A stretch of 60,000 nucleotides of DNA, from NCBI GenBank assembly GCA_914767715.1, contig OU612071.1, positions 6,619,493 through 6,679,492 of the forward strand. The letters run 5' to 3'. The notes beneath the pieces are model-generated. The model had not been told where the DNA came from and ran no database searches. It saw nothing but the letters and a program-made list of their open reading frames with translations. The translations under genes were made by a program, and so were the position numbers. This stretch comes from Membranipora membranacea. Its lineage: Eukaryota; Bryozoa; Gymnolaemata; Cheilostomatida; Membraniporidae. Of this stretch, positions 26,001-36,039 are shown one piece after another. How positions within the stretch are numbered: the first letter of the stretch is position 1; every line of letters starts with the position of its first letter.

Positions 26001-28738
26001 TATGTTGTTGTGACCCATAGACTTAAAGGGGAACACAACAAAGAAAATTGATGTTGACTGAAAATGAATAGTTTCTCAGCAGCTTTACCGGATCGGAAAC
26101 ATAATTTGTCTATCATGCTTAGTTTCCAAGCAAATTGAATTTGTATTATGCTTGGGATTTCCCAAAAGATTCCAAGGTTGAGAAAACCAGCAATGAAGCC
26201 TCAAAAAATCTTGCTTTCTATGTACAGTAGAGCTCTGAATTGAGTGTCACATAGTTTATTAATAATTGCAGTAGCATAAAACAAGAGCTCGCGTCTTATG
26301 CCCTGCTCATTCCAAAGATAGCATTCAATCGAGATTATAAACAAATCAACTTCCTTTTTGTTGACGTCAAATCAAAAATTTCACACTGCTGTAAAATTGA
26401 ATCCGGCGCACCTAAACAAGTCAAATTTTGATTCTGTGCTCAACTACAGTTCCTCCATGAGATATGAGCATTTCAGCAAAATCTATTTTTCACTCCCCCT
26501 GTGTTGTGTTTAGCTTTAATTTAATATAATAAACATGGCATCAGTGTCTGTTCTGCTGAACAATTAATTCTATGTCGCAATGTCACAGAAATTCCAACAA
26601 TATATGTCCCACTTTGGACTGTATAGTCTAAGTGAGGCACATATCAAGTCCATGATGTGACCAAATCTGACAAAAGGAACCCTTGTACAGTCCCCAGATT
26701 TGGAGACTCTCATTAAAGACACCCCCTCTGCCTCTTTGTGAAGAGGAGCTGGGCTAGCGGCGGGCATGGGTATAAGGCTACAGCAGAAACAAGAGCTTTG
26801 GCCAACTTTGTGAGGACTACATTTCTATGAGTGCATACAGGGTACTACTAACCTTGCACCTTTCAAAACACCCACAAACAGTTCATTAAACATCCTTATC
26901 ATGTCCTGCTTGGTATATGAAAGGGTAATTTCAACATTTCCATAATATGTATGCGCTTGAAGATAAAGTGCAAGTTTTTCCGCCCCCATGGGTACTTTCC
27001 TAGCAGACGGGGATGTCATCAGTGTGACTGTTTTTGCGAACGTGCGACCTTGCATCATCCTTCCCCCACTCTGATCACTAGCCCTGTAATAGAAAAAAGT
27101 TGTTTATGCTTGAGGCCAGGATCAAGTTTTACAATGGCCAATTGGGAAACCTAAGGCTGGTCTGATGATTATAATCAAATTGTAGTTGCTGGAATAGCTG
27201 AGTACCAGTAGTAACAAATGGCATGTATTTAAATATTTGAGCCTTGAACATCTGTCAACATGGTGAAATACACTGTTACATACCATTAGGCCATTCAAAA
27301 TTAATGTGTTGGTCCAGATATACACTTTGGGATCTGCCCTGGTGAGGGAGGAGGACTTTTATTTTAGGATTTTTGAGTATTTTTACGCTAATTGAGGCAT
27401 AAAATTGATAACATCCTCTATAATTTGGATATCTGACTTCTTTTTCAAGAAAAAAAGAATCAAATGTGCTCAATGTGAGAAGAAGGAAGGTGAGAGATGA
27501 GGTATTTTGTTTCATCAGACCCCATTTCCTGTGGAGCTGGAAACTGCTAACTTACCCCCTTGTTAACTGGACCAACACATTAATTTGGAGTAGCCTTACG
27601 ACGAATGGACACTCATCATAGGCCTACATAATGTTCACTTGTTTGAGATAGAACAAAATGACCAAATGTATATACAAGTATTTTAAAACACTTGGGGGAC
27701 CTGTGCCCACAGGACGCTTCACCCAGGGGCGTATTAAGCCACCCACGAGTCACATTTTTTCAGCGGGTGTCTCCCCAAAAGGGGATAACTCCCAAAGTGA
27801 AAATTCAACAGATATGGACAGACACTAGGGGTGATTGACCCTTCTGAGAAAAAAATCTGGCCTTATTTTTGCGCTAGGTCTACTCCTTACCTGTTATTTC
27901 AGCTTTTTGTTGTTGAAAACCATGAAAAAATCAGTAGAACTAGTGGGTGGGATCATCAGCCAATGACACCCCTGGCGTCATTCGTCTGACTGGTTAATTT
28001 GGAGGTACAAAAACACATAGATAGTAGATTCTTCAATAAAGGTTGCTTGTTATAAGCTGGATTATACAATTCAAACTCAGGGCTTGTCCTGCGGCAGTCA
28101 ATAACTTCCTTACCATGGAGGAAATGATGAATTACAGTTACTGTAACACTATGACATGAATGTCGATGCATCAACGCAAGGCAACTATATATATTGCCTT
28201 TGGAAATCAATTACAATCAATCAATTACAAATCGATTACAATTACAATCAATCTTACATTGATGTTGTTGCTGTTACTGTGCGGGTCGTGCAATGGTTGA
28301 AAACCAATATACATGTAAGACTATTAGTTGCCATAATCTTCATAAGCCAGTGTGTAACAAGAACTAGCTGAGGATAGAATGTTTGCTGTATGACGTTACC
28401 CTCATTGAGAGATCTTCCATGAAATGGCTGGAAATCTACCCATATTCTAGACCGTCAACACCAAGCTTAGGTCTAACTTCGACCAATCCATTTGCCTTTT
28501 TTTATTTGGGAAGAGGAACATCCCAAAAAAAAGGAAGAGACCAATGGATTTTGTCTAGTCTTACTGAACCGAATTTCCTATTTTGGGACCCTATTATTGC
28601 ATGCTAATTGACAGGGAAATCAATTTTGGAGAAGCATGGTGTTCAAATGATAAAATCATATTCATACCTTCTTCGGGTAGCTCTCCGTTGTGAGGACGGG
28701 GGAATTAGCCGGTTACGTAGGTCATTTAAGTCTGACAT
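14036..28738 (-). CDS. HECT-type E3 ubiquitin ligase, multi-exon, carried by the transposon
   Basis: Exons in transcript order: 28738-28668, 27083-26853, 25100-24926, one or more unresolved linker exons, 21369-21334, 21236-21159, 19160-18831, 17226-16970, 16515-16366, 15488-15361, 14936-14759, 14307-14036. Apart from the linker, every junction keeps frame and has GT and AG ends. The product is about 640 residues. The first half has no domain I know, with an acidic, Ser/Thr-rich linker. The last ~330 residues form a HECT domain: EDYGGPRKEFFNL in the N-lobe, a QGGP turn, then C-lobe PVLGF and PTASTCANQMYLP. The catalytic Cys codon is 14155-14153. HECT enzymes take ubiquitin from an E2 on this Cys and pass it to a substrate. 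The stop is TAA. An acceptor (TTTACAG) lies 3 bp before the start ATG, implying a 5'UTR intron. Exon 15488-15361 has a weak acceptor. Confidence 0.8.
19602..19665 (+). mobile_element. Solo left end of the hAT-like MITE family
   Basis: CCCAGGGGG followed by CAGCTCTGAACAAAGCATAC resembles the left end at 9854. No right end or duplication was found nearby. It is a truncated relic in a HECT intron, followed at once by a palindromic unit. Confidence 0.4.
19671..19710. mobile_element. Short palindromic MITE-like unit, copy 2
   Basis: A nearly perfect 40-bp palindrome from CATAGACCTAATATAAAT to ATTTATATTAGGTCTATG. It is the simplest copy of the family at 9611 and 30432. Confidence 0.6.
22867..22942. 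repeat. Foldback repeat in a HECT intron
   Basis: Arms AAGGTACTAAAAAGGTACTA and its complement, about 26 bp each, surround a ~25-bp centre. Probably a tiny MITE or hairpin. Confidence 0.6.
23140..23367 (+). other. Ser/Glu-rich 75-codon open frame in a HECT intron
   Basis: Starts at an ATG and encodes a strongly biased segment (SSSSDSESENY, then SSESEIEYPSGG), which is unusual for random AT-rich intron sequence. It is on the strand opposite the HECT gene. No domain is recognised and no splice partners were identified. It could be a small nested gene, an exon relic or chance. Confidence 0.2.
24103..24411 (-). other. 102-codon open frame in a HECT intron
   Basis: Lies on the HECT sense strand between coding exons. 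An acceptor-like TTATTTCAG and a donor-like gttagt fall inside it, but the enclosed 34 bases do not restore HECT phase. No domain is recognised. It may be a relic of another mobile gene. Confidence 0.15.
26640..26790 (+). mobile_element. SINE-tail fragment
   Basis: Contains CCCCTCTGCCTCTTTGT followed by a GGC/GGGCA-rich stretch. The same block occurs at 49438-49490 in the SINE-like sequence there, so this is a dispersed repeat. Confidence 0.4.
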
Positions 28739-29820
28739 CGTCTGTAAAGTAAGATCACAATGAATGGATTAGCCTGCACGATGTTCAATTGATCTTATGG
28801 GAGCCTAATGGCTAGCATCCACGATCCTGGTTCCTTCTCTGGTATTGAATGTGTTTAGAACAAAAGCGTTTAGTTTGAAATGCCATGAGCAATGTTTGCT
28901 TGATAGTTAGCCTAATTGATATATAAAAACCATGGTGAAATAAAAAAAAAGCAGCACCAATTCGTCCCAATCTAGGCTGTTATGTGTCAAAAAGCATGAA
29001 AGTACATTGTTGTGCATCTATCTTTCAATGCCATTTCCCCAAATTCTCAGTCCCAGATGTAGCTAGGATAAAAAGTGAAAACAGTTTTTGAAATGGGACA
29101 GTTTGGGTTATCCAATCAGCTGGCTTTTGTGACCAAAATTCTTCTACTTTCAGAAACGCATAATAGTGCCTAAAATCCTAACTCGGTTGACAGTCCCTCA
29201 TATGGCTAAATACACTTCTGCAGGTCAAACTCCACTTTCTACACCAGAGAGACACACCGTCCTGTGTTTTGAAGGCTTGGTTAAGCATAATATACTAGGC
29301 ATAATGCATGTAGACGTAAACAAAATGATCCCAGTTGGTTTGATCAGCAAAGAACAAACAAGCAAAGCAAAGCTGCTGTGTTGGTCAAACATTAACGGGT
29401 GACAACAAGGGTTGAATTGACTACCATAACCAAAGCAAACTCACTGGCAATAAACTATAATTAGTATAGTATTTTATAGTGTACCCTGTCACCTTGACAC
29501 CTTGGGCTCACACCTGCTAGCCTCGGTTGAAGGGGTGGGGGCAATGGAGTAATATTTGGGGCAATTCAATTGGATGGCGAGTGACATACGTAATATAACA
29601 TTCTTTTACATACATGTATATGAAATCAGGTGTGAGAAGCTTGTTCCTTTAAAGTGGGGCAATAAGTAGTCTCACTCATTCACACTCATCATAGCCCCAT
29701 CTCATAGCATATCCTATTGTTTGAAGGGGCATCCACTCAACCAATAAGTCAGAGAGAGTTGGCAAGCCTGCAGCCTGCCTAGCTCAGGCAGGCTGTTTCT
29801 CGTCTGGTCTGCAAAGTGGA
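28739..29820. other. 5' flank of the HECT gene
   Basis: The promoter and 5' untranslated exon of the HECT gene are expected here, but neither can be placed. A 78-codon plus-strand frame (29166-29402) has no motif and is probably chance. Confidence 0.3.
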
Positions 29821-29829
29821 CTTTGCCCG

Positions 29830-29938
29830 GCAGGAGATTGTGCAAAGGGTCTACTTTGGCCCCATTGGACAGGCGAAAGTGCTTTTCCAGTGAACCAGTC
29901 CCGTTGTGGCAAAGTAGACATTTGCATTATCTCCTGCA
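29830..29938. repeat. Inverted repeat, about 28-bp arms
   Basis: GCAGGAGATTGTGCAAAG...CTACTTTG at 29830-29860 recurs inverted at 29908-29938 with few mismatches. It is probably the ends of a small element next to the MITE at 29971. Confidence 0.5.
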
Positions 29939-29962
29939 GCGCAAACTCTACTTTTGTGACCG

Positions 29963-29970
29963 GATAAAGC
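29963..29970. repeat. 8-bp target-site duplication GATAAAGC, left copy
   Basis: Identical to 30256-30263; flanks the MITE at 29971-30255. Confidence 0.8.
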
Positions 29971-30255
29971 CCCAGGGGGTTCACTCTCCAGAAACCCCCA
30001 TAGCACTCTGTGAAAGAATTTCAGGGAGGTACCCTTTTCACATTCAACCTATATGAAACCAGTACCCTTTTTGTGAGTCTTTTGAGACAGCACAATGATG
30101 ATAGATATTCATACCTATTATACTCTGTCCACCTAGGAAAAAGCACCCTATTTCTTTAAATCACTCTAGAGCACCTGTGAGCTTATAAAGTGCCCCTAAA
30201 ACGTGGATTTCCTGTTGAGCCGTGTGGGTCATTTTGGTCAAGTGAACCCCCTGGG
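29971..30255. mobile_element. hAT-like MITE, second complete copy
   Basis: 285 bp with ends CCCAGGGGGTTCACT...AGTGAACCCCCTGGG and a perfect 8-bp duplication GATAAAGC. The termini match the family at 9854-11102. The interior is different and has no coding capacity. Confidence 0.75.
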
Positions 30256-30263
30256 GATAAAGC
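30256..30263. repeat. 8-bp target-site duplication GATAAAGC, right copy
   Basis: Matches 29963-29970 exactly. Confidence 0.8.
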
Positions 30264-30431
30264 CTGCCTGTGCTGCCTGGATCCCACTTCAATGTTGCTT
30301 TCCAAGCAGCACCCAACTACATGTATTTTCCCTAGGGCAGCACACTGATTTTGGGAAGCACTACCATAAATCAACTCAATCTTGTAATCAGTGAGCTAGG
30401 GTAGCAAAGATTTAATTCTATGAGGGTGGCC

Positions 30432-30484
30432 CATAGACCTACTAATAATATAAATAAAATATATATATGTATATAAGGTCTATG
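30432..30484. mobile_element. Short palindromic MITE-like unit, copy 3
   Basis: From CATAGACCTACTAATAATAT to TATATAAGGTCTATG with an AT repeat centre. Same family as 9611 and 19671. Confidence 0.55.
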
Positions 30485-30540
30485 GGGTGGCTATTGCAAA
30501 AACAGAGCAGTAGAGTTACAAAAGGGCCTTTTGTAACTCC

Positions 30541-31424
30541 GACTGTGGGCATCTAGGGAGCGTGGCAGGGCTGCAGGGGGCCTGTGGTCACACTTTAGGT
30601 AGCTGAGTTAACAACTAAAAAAAAATCATACCAGTACAGTAACTCAGTAAGTAACAGTACTCAGTACAAAATTAAACATGTATCACACCAATCATACTGG
30701 ACTCTGACCAGGAAGGTGTTAAAATTGACACAAAAATCATGGGTAAATGAGGAAGACCACAAGGGACCTGACACAAACCTAAAGTGTGATTTGTCATGGC
30801 CTTATCAAAGCAAGGAGTTGTTGATTGGCACTGCAGGAACTTGATGAATGGGTGACACTATCCGTGCTGATACTGAACGAGGAAGATGCACACCTAACGT
30901 TCTCTCTATTATACATGTAATTATTTTTATAGTGGGAGCACAGGCTACTGCTAAGTGAGGATAAAATCATTGTCAGTCATGTTGACTCGCTGACAATTCT
31001 TGATGCCACATAAATTTTTGTGTTGACATATCACATATAAATGTTGGTATAACATAAATGAGAGAAGACAACTAGCAAGTGGGATACATGAATCAACAAA
31101 AATAGAAATCTTGGCATAGCAAACATGAATATTGATGTGACATGCATGAATTTCAACATATCACACACAAATTATTACATGTCATGTATGAAAGGTGGCA
31201 TATCATGGATGAATGTTGGAATAGCATGCATGAATGTCAGCTTATCACATATGAATGTTGATGCAACACACATTAGAATTGGCATATAACATGGAAAAAT
31301 GGGCATAAATATATAAATTATGACATGCAACATATAAAAGTTGGTATGCCATGTATAAAACTTGGCATATCACATATGCAATGCTCTAATTGACATGACA
31401 AATTTTTACAAAGGGCTCCCCATA
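30541..31424 (-). repeat. Right terminal inverted repeat
   Basis: The 884-bp reverse-complement partner of 7602-8522. It ends GGGCTCCCCATA next to the CACAAG duplication. It lacks the left arm's ~35-bp extra stretch and the second hairpin arm. Confidence 0.85.
31111..31371 (-). repeat. Subterminal array of ~22-bp degenerate repeats (right)
   Basis: Mirror image of the array at 7655-7915; units read CATGxATGAAxGTTGGCATATC on the plus strand, with variation. Confidence 0.6.
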
Positions 31425-31430
31425 CACAAG
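31425..31430. repeat. Target-site duplication CACAAG, right copy
   Basis: Identical to 7596-7601 and directly abuts the right terminal repeat. Confidence 0.85.
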
Positions 31431-31969
31431 AGATACATCAACCTTTTCTTGAAGTGTTTTCTCATTCAAAAGATTTTTATTCCCATTGAATAACCATTAT
31501 AATATTTGATAAGTACCTCAGTGAAAGACTGAGTGAGCATTTACCTGAAATTAGGCATATCAAGACCATGACTCAAAAACATAGTTTCCTACTATAGCCT
31601 ACAAATCTGAGCTGAAACAGGATATAAATACCCCCATTTTATTGGGGGCCCTAGGACAAGTCCATCTAGCACAAGATTGACTGGTTCGGTCCATTGGTCA
31701 ATCGGTTTAAACATTTCAGTGAAGTATGCCGATGTACATAGTGGTAACATCTCTTATGCTAATTTCAGCCATGGTTCATTGATAACAGCTAAGATATGTA
31801 ACTGCATAATAGATTATGTGTAGTTAGGTTATTGGAATGGTATATCATAAGAATTATGGTATCTAGAGCTGTATAAGTGATTCAGACCAAACATATGTCA
31901 TTCAGCTAAAACTCATCATCGTTTTGTAGCCGCACGTCACATATAGGCCAGTACAGCTATAGCATAAGT

Positions 31970-32110
31970 TGTTATGGCACGGACAATATCTGATGGCAGG
32001 ATACTGATCACGTTTTATACTTCATTGTTCAGTGAAATTCAACGGGCGTACCCAGTTGTAGTAGTCATATTTAGGAATTAAAAGGTGTTTTGTGTTGGCA
32101 TTATATGTGT
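31970..32110 (+). repeat. Dispersed repeat, inverted relative to 46190-46360
   Basis: TGGCACGGACAAT...GATGGCAGGA...ACCCAGTTGTAGT...AAAAGGTGTTTTGT matches the reverse complement of 46190-46360 with scattered changes. It is a moderately diverged transposon family with no coding capacity seen. Confidence 0.55.
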
Positions 32111-32129
32111 GGTGAAATAACACCTATTC

Positions 32130-32225
32130 TGTGTAATCTAAGTAATCTAATCATCAGGGAATTCCAGGTTCAAATTGCATTGTGGGATTTTGTTGACATG
32201 GCAATTAATTCACCAAGTAAACTTG
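32130..32225 (+). repeat. Inverted repeat partner of 33190-33290
   Basis: CTGTGTAATCT...GGGAATTCCAGGTT...ACCAAGTAAACTTG recurs in reverse complement about 1 kb downstream. The pair may be the degraded ends of one element spanning 32130-33290. The interior has no recognisable gene. Confidence 0.5.
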
Positions 32226-33189
32226 GAGAGAAGGCTGCTCGTATCAGACCAGCACAAATTGAAAAATTTCAATTGAATTATGTCAAACTTCTTACGGGAC
32301 TAGTATCAAAGATTATAAATACTTGATGGCAGGATACTTGATGCTAGTATAATATTGTATGGTCTTAAGATCACTGTCTTGGAGCAATTACAAACAACAT
32401 TTTCGACGATTCAATTGCCTCTTATGTCATTTTTTGGCTGGATATCTTTTGCAAAACACATGAGCAAAGAGTTCAATGAGTGCTTCACTTTTCAGAAAGA
32501 AACCAAACTGTCAGAGTCTGAAAAACTTAGATATGCCAGCTTCGCATACTTTCCTAACATGCTAATGGCATGATATGGGGATATGCGGTAGCGCTTTCTC
32601 TCATCAACCATCTCATGCAATGATAAAACATGTACAATGTAGCACCCAGTATTATAGTCTTGACTTGTGCCAACTGCATCAAACTCTTGACTTCCCACTA
32701 ATCCCGTATCGATAGTGCTGCGGCTGACCTCTTCAACTGGGTACACACTTTTTTCCTACATCAAATTTGTCTCACGCTATCATGTTTTGAGCAGTCTTAT
32801 GTCTAGGCTGCTTTTTGTCCTGTTCTCGTTGAGATGTAGTGCTGTCGCTGACCACCTTTTGAAATGAGGTGATATAATATCTTGTTAAAATCATACATAT
32901 AGTCGTGTTTCCTGCTGACCATATTAATCACCTAACATTTCACTTTCCTAACCGATTGTGGAGAAAATTGCAGGTATGCTGCCACGCTGCCGCTGACATG
33001 ATTGCTACAACCGGGTACACTCTCAGTTTTGGATTCAGCATGTTGTTCCATGGCCTAGAAACACCTTTTATTGAATTCTAAACATTTCACTTATTATATG
33101 CAAGACATTATCATACTAACCTCATTAAGATCTGACATTATACTTATTGAAATTGAATTTGTCCTGATCTAAGACGAGCAGACTTCAGC

Positions 33190-33290
33190 AAGTTTACTTG
33201 GTAAATAAATTGGCAAAATCCCCACAATGCAGTTTCAACCTGGAATTCCCTATAGATTAGATTAGTAAGATTACACAGAATACTTCAGGG
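33190..33290 (-). repeat. Inverted repeat partner of 32130-32225
   Basis: See 32130-32225: the same sequence in opposite orientation, roughly 85-90 percent matched by eye. Confidence 0.5.
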
Positions 33291-33751
33291 TAATAAGGTA
33301 ACTGGTTCGGAATTGCCCTCTCACGTTAAAACCTTCCAAAATGAAGAGTTGCCCTCTCTCTTCGAAATTTCACAGGCTTTGATATGATTGGCCCATTACT
33401 TCTTACTTTTTTCTTATTGGCCTGTTCAATAACTTCATACTGATTACAATATCTGTGTTGGGGAACACTGAGTTAGTTATCGATATTGCTAGTAGTCAAC
33501 TTTCTGAACAGCAGTCAGACTCAGTGGCACCAATCAGTTACTTCACAGACACATAAAACCACGATGAAGAGATGATGAGCCAACTCAGCTTCACAAGAAG
33601 AAGAAGAATGAAATTAGAACAGCTGTGAATGGACTTGATTCAATCAATTTGTTGTAGCTCTCAGGTAAATAAATGTTATTTATTTAGTATTTATATTTGG
33701 TACACTACTATTCTACTACTCAGTTGTGAGTGAAAAATGAGTAGACTAACT

Positions 33752-33966
33752 AAGAAGTCTAGCTAGTAACTGTTAGTTACTATCACTACTAGTAGCTTTC
33801 TGTAGTTTTCCAATGGTACCAGTCCAATGTACATGTGCAGTGTAATATAAAGCAAGGACTCCTTGCTTGATATTACACTGCACATGTACATTGGACTGGT
33901 ACCATTGGTAAACTACAGAAAGCTACTAGTAGTGATAGTAACTAACAGTTACTAGCTAGACTTCTT
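33752..33966. repeat. Long foldback (hairpin) element
   Basis: Arms of about 100 bp (AAGAAGTCTAGCTAGTAACT ... TACATTGGACTGGTACCATTGG) are almost perfectly complementary around AAGCAAGGACTCCTTGCTT. Part of one arm recurs at 37941-38008. High arm identity suggests a recent foldback transposon or a recent inverted duplication. Confidence 0.75.
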
Positions 33967-33993
33967 GAAGGAGAAGGACTCCTAAGAGTTGTA

Positions 33994-34002
33994 AGAGGGG
34001 GG
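33994..34002. repeat. Target-site duplication AGAGGGGGG, left copy
   Basis: The same nonamer follows the element at 34860-34868. The G run makes the exact length (8 or 9) uncertain. Confidence 0.55.
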
Positions 34003-34859
34003 CGGTAACTGTAAATTGCTGAACAGGCCGAACATGCTGAACAGCTGAACAGAATTTCTCAGACTACTAATTATGCACAAGCCTGGACAACTCCTTATAT
34101 TCTGCTGAATACTTATATTAAGTTTGCAATTGCCTTTGTTTCTTTCTATTATTTTATCCACAGTAAGTATTTGGGTATTACACTTAGTGAATGGATGGAA
34201 GGAACCAACAACACCCAACCCACCCCCCCCCCCCCCAACAAAGCTTGTCAAGACTGCCTAGATGAAAGGATGGCATTGTGCTGAATAGTGTTTCTAGTTT
34301 CCTAAAATTTTCAGATTTGGTAGATTAATTGCTTCATTTGTTTTCCCTCATTTATATGAATATATATGAATTTATTCATCAGTGGAAAAACACATAGCGT
34401 TGCTATTTGTGAAGATATGCCATCAGTATAAAGCCTTGTGTGAGGATATAACTAAAGTTATAAATCTTGCAGCTTGTACATTACGCATGATTGAAGTTCC
34501 AGTAACAACCTTCAAAAACTCAGGCAAGCGCTGCTTGACAAAAGTTTACGAGTGTCAGCTATAACAGATTCTGAACTTGTGGACCATTTAAAGATGAGAA
34601 ATGCGGTCCAGCAGCCACACATGAAATAGCCATACGCCTCCTAAGGATTAGATATGTACCCCACGTTCGTGTAATATATATCAGTGATGCTCTAAAACAA
34701 ATATTTTAGGTGCCATACTCATTAAATCATTTGGCTGGGAGGAATGTGTTTGAGAAGTTATAGTCAGCCACAGAAAATAATACAAAAACTAATTTTAGTC
34801 TGAGAATTTCTGTTCAGCTGTTCAGTCTGTTCAGCCTGTTCAGCAATTTACAGTTACCG
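34003..34859. mobile_element. 857-bp non-autonomous TIR element
   Basis: Ends CGGTAACTGTAAATTGCTGA... and complement, with about 65 bp of imperfect inverted repeat that includes iterated CTGAACAG units. It is flanked by an 8-9-bp G-rich duplication. It contains a C-run and a 60-codon frame at 34382-34564 without recognised domains. The superfamily is not assigned; duplication length would allow hAT or P-like. Confidence 0.6.
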
Positions 34860-34868
34860 AGAGGGGGG
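34860..34868. repeat. Target-site duplication AGAGGGGGG, right copy
   Basis: Partner of 33994-34002. Confidence 0.55.
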
Positions 34869-34899
34869 GGAAGGCTCATACAAGTCCAAGGAGTTTACT

Positions 34900-36000
34900 C
34901 CTTACTCCTCGCTTTGTTGTTTGTCGGTGGTGGCATGTTTAGGTGGGCAACTCTCGTGCAACTAATTGTCTAGAACTGTTATTGCTAATCTACTATGGCT
35001 ACATGTAGGCCTACATACTTTACATTGTAAGGAAATGCCCCCTCTCTTTACTACAACTACACTACAGCCTATGTAGGCTGGGTCTTGTATTTGTATAAAG
35101 TGAGTGCATAGGCTTTGCCTCGGCGCAACTGACGGATCATTATTGCTTTATGTCAACCATTCCCAACTGTCTGAGACTGGTGGGGTCACCCTTAAATACA
35201 AACAGCAAAACTATATACATATTAGTATGCACTTTATTTACTGATCAAGCATGCGCATATAAGACCAAGTGGTACATCATCATCTAGCTTAGTAGGCGAG
35301 ACCTGCTTTTAGCTTCGTTCGAGAATTGGCCACTAATCAATTGAACTATGCTCACTCTTGTGTGAACTATTTGCGAACAGATTTATCTAAGGAGCGAGGA
35401 TATTGAGCATTTAAGTTGTAATGATCTTTTGGTTTACAAAGCACAGCTCATGCTAATTGAAATATTCCCTGGTCTAAAATGTAATAAAGAATATACCAAC
35501 CCCGATCACCAGAGGAAGGAAACCAGTGCAGACCTTGCCTTTTGCCAATGGTATCGAATTCAAATGATTTGTTGGCTGTACAGAGTCTCAACTGCGTCAC
35601 AGTGGTCATTTCATTATAATAAGCAGTGATCGGGGAGGGGGGCGGATTGCGTATAATATTACATGTGTGGGCTCTTTGAGTTGCAAGCATGTACTTCGCC
35701 TTAATTCAAGGTCAACCACTGACAACCATTGGTTATAGTGGTCTGTAGTTGGAGAGTAGAGAAATTGGTTACTGAGAGAAACTAGACCATTGCCAGCTTG
35801 CACACAATTGCAAAAGTTTCCCAAATGTAAATCTTCATCAATAGAATGGTGTATTCAAGTGTTGTAGCGGTACTAGCTCTCTAGAGTATAACACTGGTTT
35901 AATTATTCGTCTTGTTAATTAAGAATAAAGTAGATAGGCCTAGATACAAGAAATGACTCCTTTTGATTGCAGATTTTTTTGTATTTTAGTCTACATTGTA
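34900..36000. other. No supported feature
   Basis: Short frames only (for example 35429-35629) with no motif and no splice signals I trust. Confidence 0.4.
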
Positions 36001-36039
36001 AAGCAACACAGACCGCAGAATAGTACTGAGAACAGTACA

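Larger units (their letters stand above)
7602..31424. mobile_element. 23.8-kb DNA transposon with integrase and HECT ligase genes
   Basis: The borders are set by long inverted repeats (7602-8522 and 30541-31424), termini TATGGGG/CCCCATA and a 6-bp CACAAG duplication. Between the repeats lie a D,D(35)E integrase-type transposase on the plus strand and a HECT E3 ligase on the minus strand, convergent with 670 bp between their stop codons. Several smaller elements have inserted into it. By eye the two terminal arms differ at roughly 3-7 percent of positions in the stretches compared, so the insertion is not brand new. From memory, 6-bp duplications, TAY...RTA termini and an rve-type transposase match the Repbase superfamily called IS3EU; that assignment needs a search. 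Polinton/Maverick also makes 6-bp duplications, but no DNA polymerase B, ATPase or capsid gene is seen here. Confidence 0.85.

Noticed and set aside
7602-31424. Polinton/Maverick virus-like element
   Set aside because: The 6-bp duplication, long TIRs and integrase core would fit. However, no protein-primed DNA polymerase, packaging ATPase, protease or capsid gene is visible, the termini are TATGGGG, and the second gene is a HECT ligase.
7602-31424. TIRs as an ordinary segmental inverted duplication of host DNA
   Set aside because: A perfect hexamer duplication sits exactly at both outer edges, and a transposase gene lies inside; chance is a poor explanation.
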